A stretch of 32,707 nucleotides of DNA, from NCBI GenBank assembly GCA_039030335.1, contig JBCCEJ010000063.1:1-32707 (forward strand), given 5' to 3'. Position 1 is the stretch's first letter; each line of letters starts with the position of its first letter. Made by a program: the position numbers and the translations under genes. The DNA is from JBCCEJ01 sp039030335 (GTDB lineage: Bacteria; Pseudomonadota; Gammaproteobacteria; HK1). The notes beneath the pieces were generated by a model. That model worked only from the letters and a program-made list of their open reading frames with translations, had not been told where the DNA came from and did no database searches. This document shows, piece after piece, positions 32,209-32,707 of this stretch.

Positions 32209-32707
32209 ATGGGCGCGCCTCGCATCGTCTTGATCCACGCCCTCGATAGCTCCATCGAGCCGATCACATCGGCGTTTGCGCAAGGCTGGCCGGAGGCCCG
32301 GCTGGTCAACCTGATGGACGACTCGCTCAGCGTGGATCGGGCAGCCGAGGGATGCCTGACGCCAGCCATGACAGCTCGCTTCGACGCGCTGACCCGCTAT
32401 GCGGTCTCAACCGGGGCCGACGGTATTCTGTTTACGTGTTCGGCTTTTCACGAGGCCATTTACGCAGCCCGCGCCAACGTTGACATCCCGGTTCTGACGC
32501 CTGACGAAGCGATGATGGAGAAGGCGCTCGTGGCTGGTTCGAAGATCACTATGCTGGCGACGTTCGAACCGACCCTCGCGACGTCCAAAGCGGCGATGGA
32601 ACAGATTGCCGGCGCTGCAGGCCGACAGGTCGAGGTGCATTCAGTGCACGTACCGGAAGCGCTCGCGGCGCTGCAGGGCGGCGATCCCCAAGCGCATCAC
32701 GCGAAGA
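32209..32707 (+). CDS. Asp/Glu racemase-family protein, N-terminal part
   Basis: The gene runs off the right edge; 166 residues are visible. The start MGAPRIVLIHALDSSIEPI and the sequence ADGILFTCSAFHEAI, with Cys77 as first catalytic cysteine, place it in the Asp/Glu/hydantoin racemase superfamily, which also includes arylmalonate and maleate enzymes. LTPDEAMMEKALVAG and ITMLATFEPT continue the fold. The second catalytic cysteine would lie beyond the window. A GGGAG sequence inside the preceding gene serves as ribosome binding site. It follows the dehydrogenase without a gap and probably works on a related substrate. Confidence 0.82.
   Translation, partial: MGAPRIVLIHALDSSIEPITSAFAQGWPEARLVNLMDDSLSVDRAAEGCLTPAMTARFDALTRYAVSTGADGILFTCSAFHEAIYAARANVDIPVLTPDEAMMEKALVAGSKITMLATFEPTLATSKAAMEQIAGAAGRQVEVHSVHVPEALAALQGGDPQAHHAK

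Overview
The window is GC-rich, gene-dense bacterial chromosome. The sequence content points to a gammaproteobacterium: the E. coli-type NudC, YadG/YadH, YheS and YpeA homologues, a malonyl-CoA decarboxylase and a DUF2939 protein all fit. I cannot place it below class level. No tRNA, rRNA, CRISPR array, transposase, integrase or phage gene was seen, and it reads as ordinary core chromosome. Coding starts include several GTG and TTG codons.

Layout. (1) 1-527, minus: the N-terminal part of a B12-dependent class II ribonucleotide reductase (nrdJ), with two NrdR boxes upstream. (2) 820-2309, plus: an exported protein of unknown function and NADH pyrophosphatase nudC. (3) 2324-4390, minus: malonyl-CoA decarboxylase followed by a DUF2939 protein. 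(4) 4391-4940: a divergent control region with a perfect 22-bp palindrome. (5) 4941-16126, plus: a complete propionate-to-succinyl-CoA module (prpE, methylmalonyl-CoA mutase, pccB, pccA, meaB, epimerase), then a 124-residue unknown protein and a second acyl-CoA ligase. (6) 16229-17234, minus: a YiaA/B-type membrane protein and a PspA-like protein. (7) 17353-18111, plus: a short-chain dehydrogenase lacking the catalytic Tyr. (8) 18161-22757, minus: a TPP riboswitch and the operon thiD-thiO-thiS-thiG-thiE-thiF, in which ThiF carries a C-terminal rhodanese-like segment. (9) 22894-26895: a small membrane protein, two divergent short-chain dehydrogenases and a YadGH-type ABC exporter coupled to the second of them. 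(10) 26968-32707: YheS-type ABC-F ATPase, an exported TPR/Sel1 protein, a YpeA-like acetyltransferase with a hydroxyaspartate/threonine aldolase-family enzyme, and divergently a beta-hydroxyacid dehydrogenase with an Asp/Glu-racemase-family gene that runs off the end.

How it works together. Propionate is activated by PrpE, carboxylated by PccAB to (S)-methylmalonyl-CoA, epimerised by Mce and rearranged by the adenosylcobalamin mutase, with MeaB as its GTPase chaperone. Malonyl-CoA decarboxylase lies across the shared control region and may clear malonyl-CoA made as a side product. NrdJ and the mutase both need adenosylcobalamin. The thi operon makes the thiazole half of thiamine by the aerobic glycine oxidase route. 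No thiC is present here, so pyrimidine synthesis or uptake must be encoded elsewhere.

I found no clearly new multi-gene defence or mobile system. The most interesting leads are the shared palindrome at 4675-4696, the unknown protein inside the propionate operon, the Tyr-less dehydrogenase behind its own operator, the ThiF-rhodanese fusion and the aldolase/dehydrogenase/racemase cluster at the right edge.
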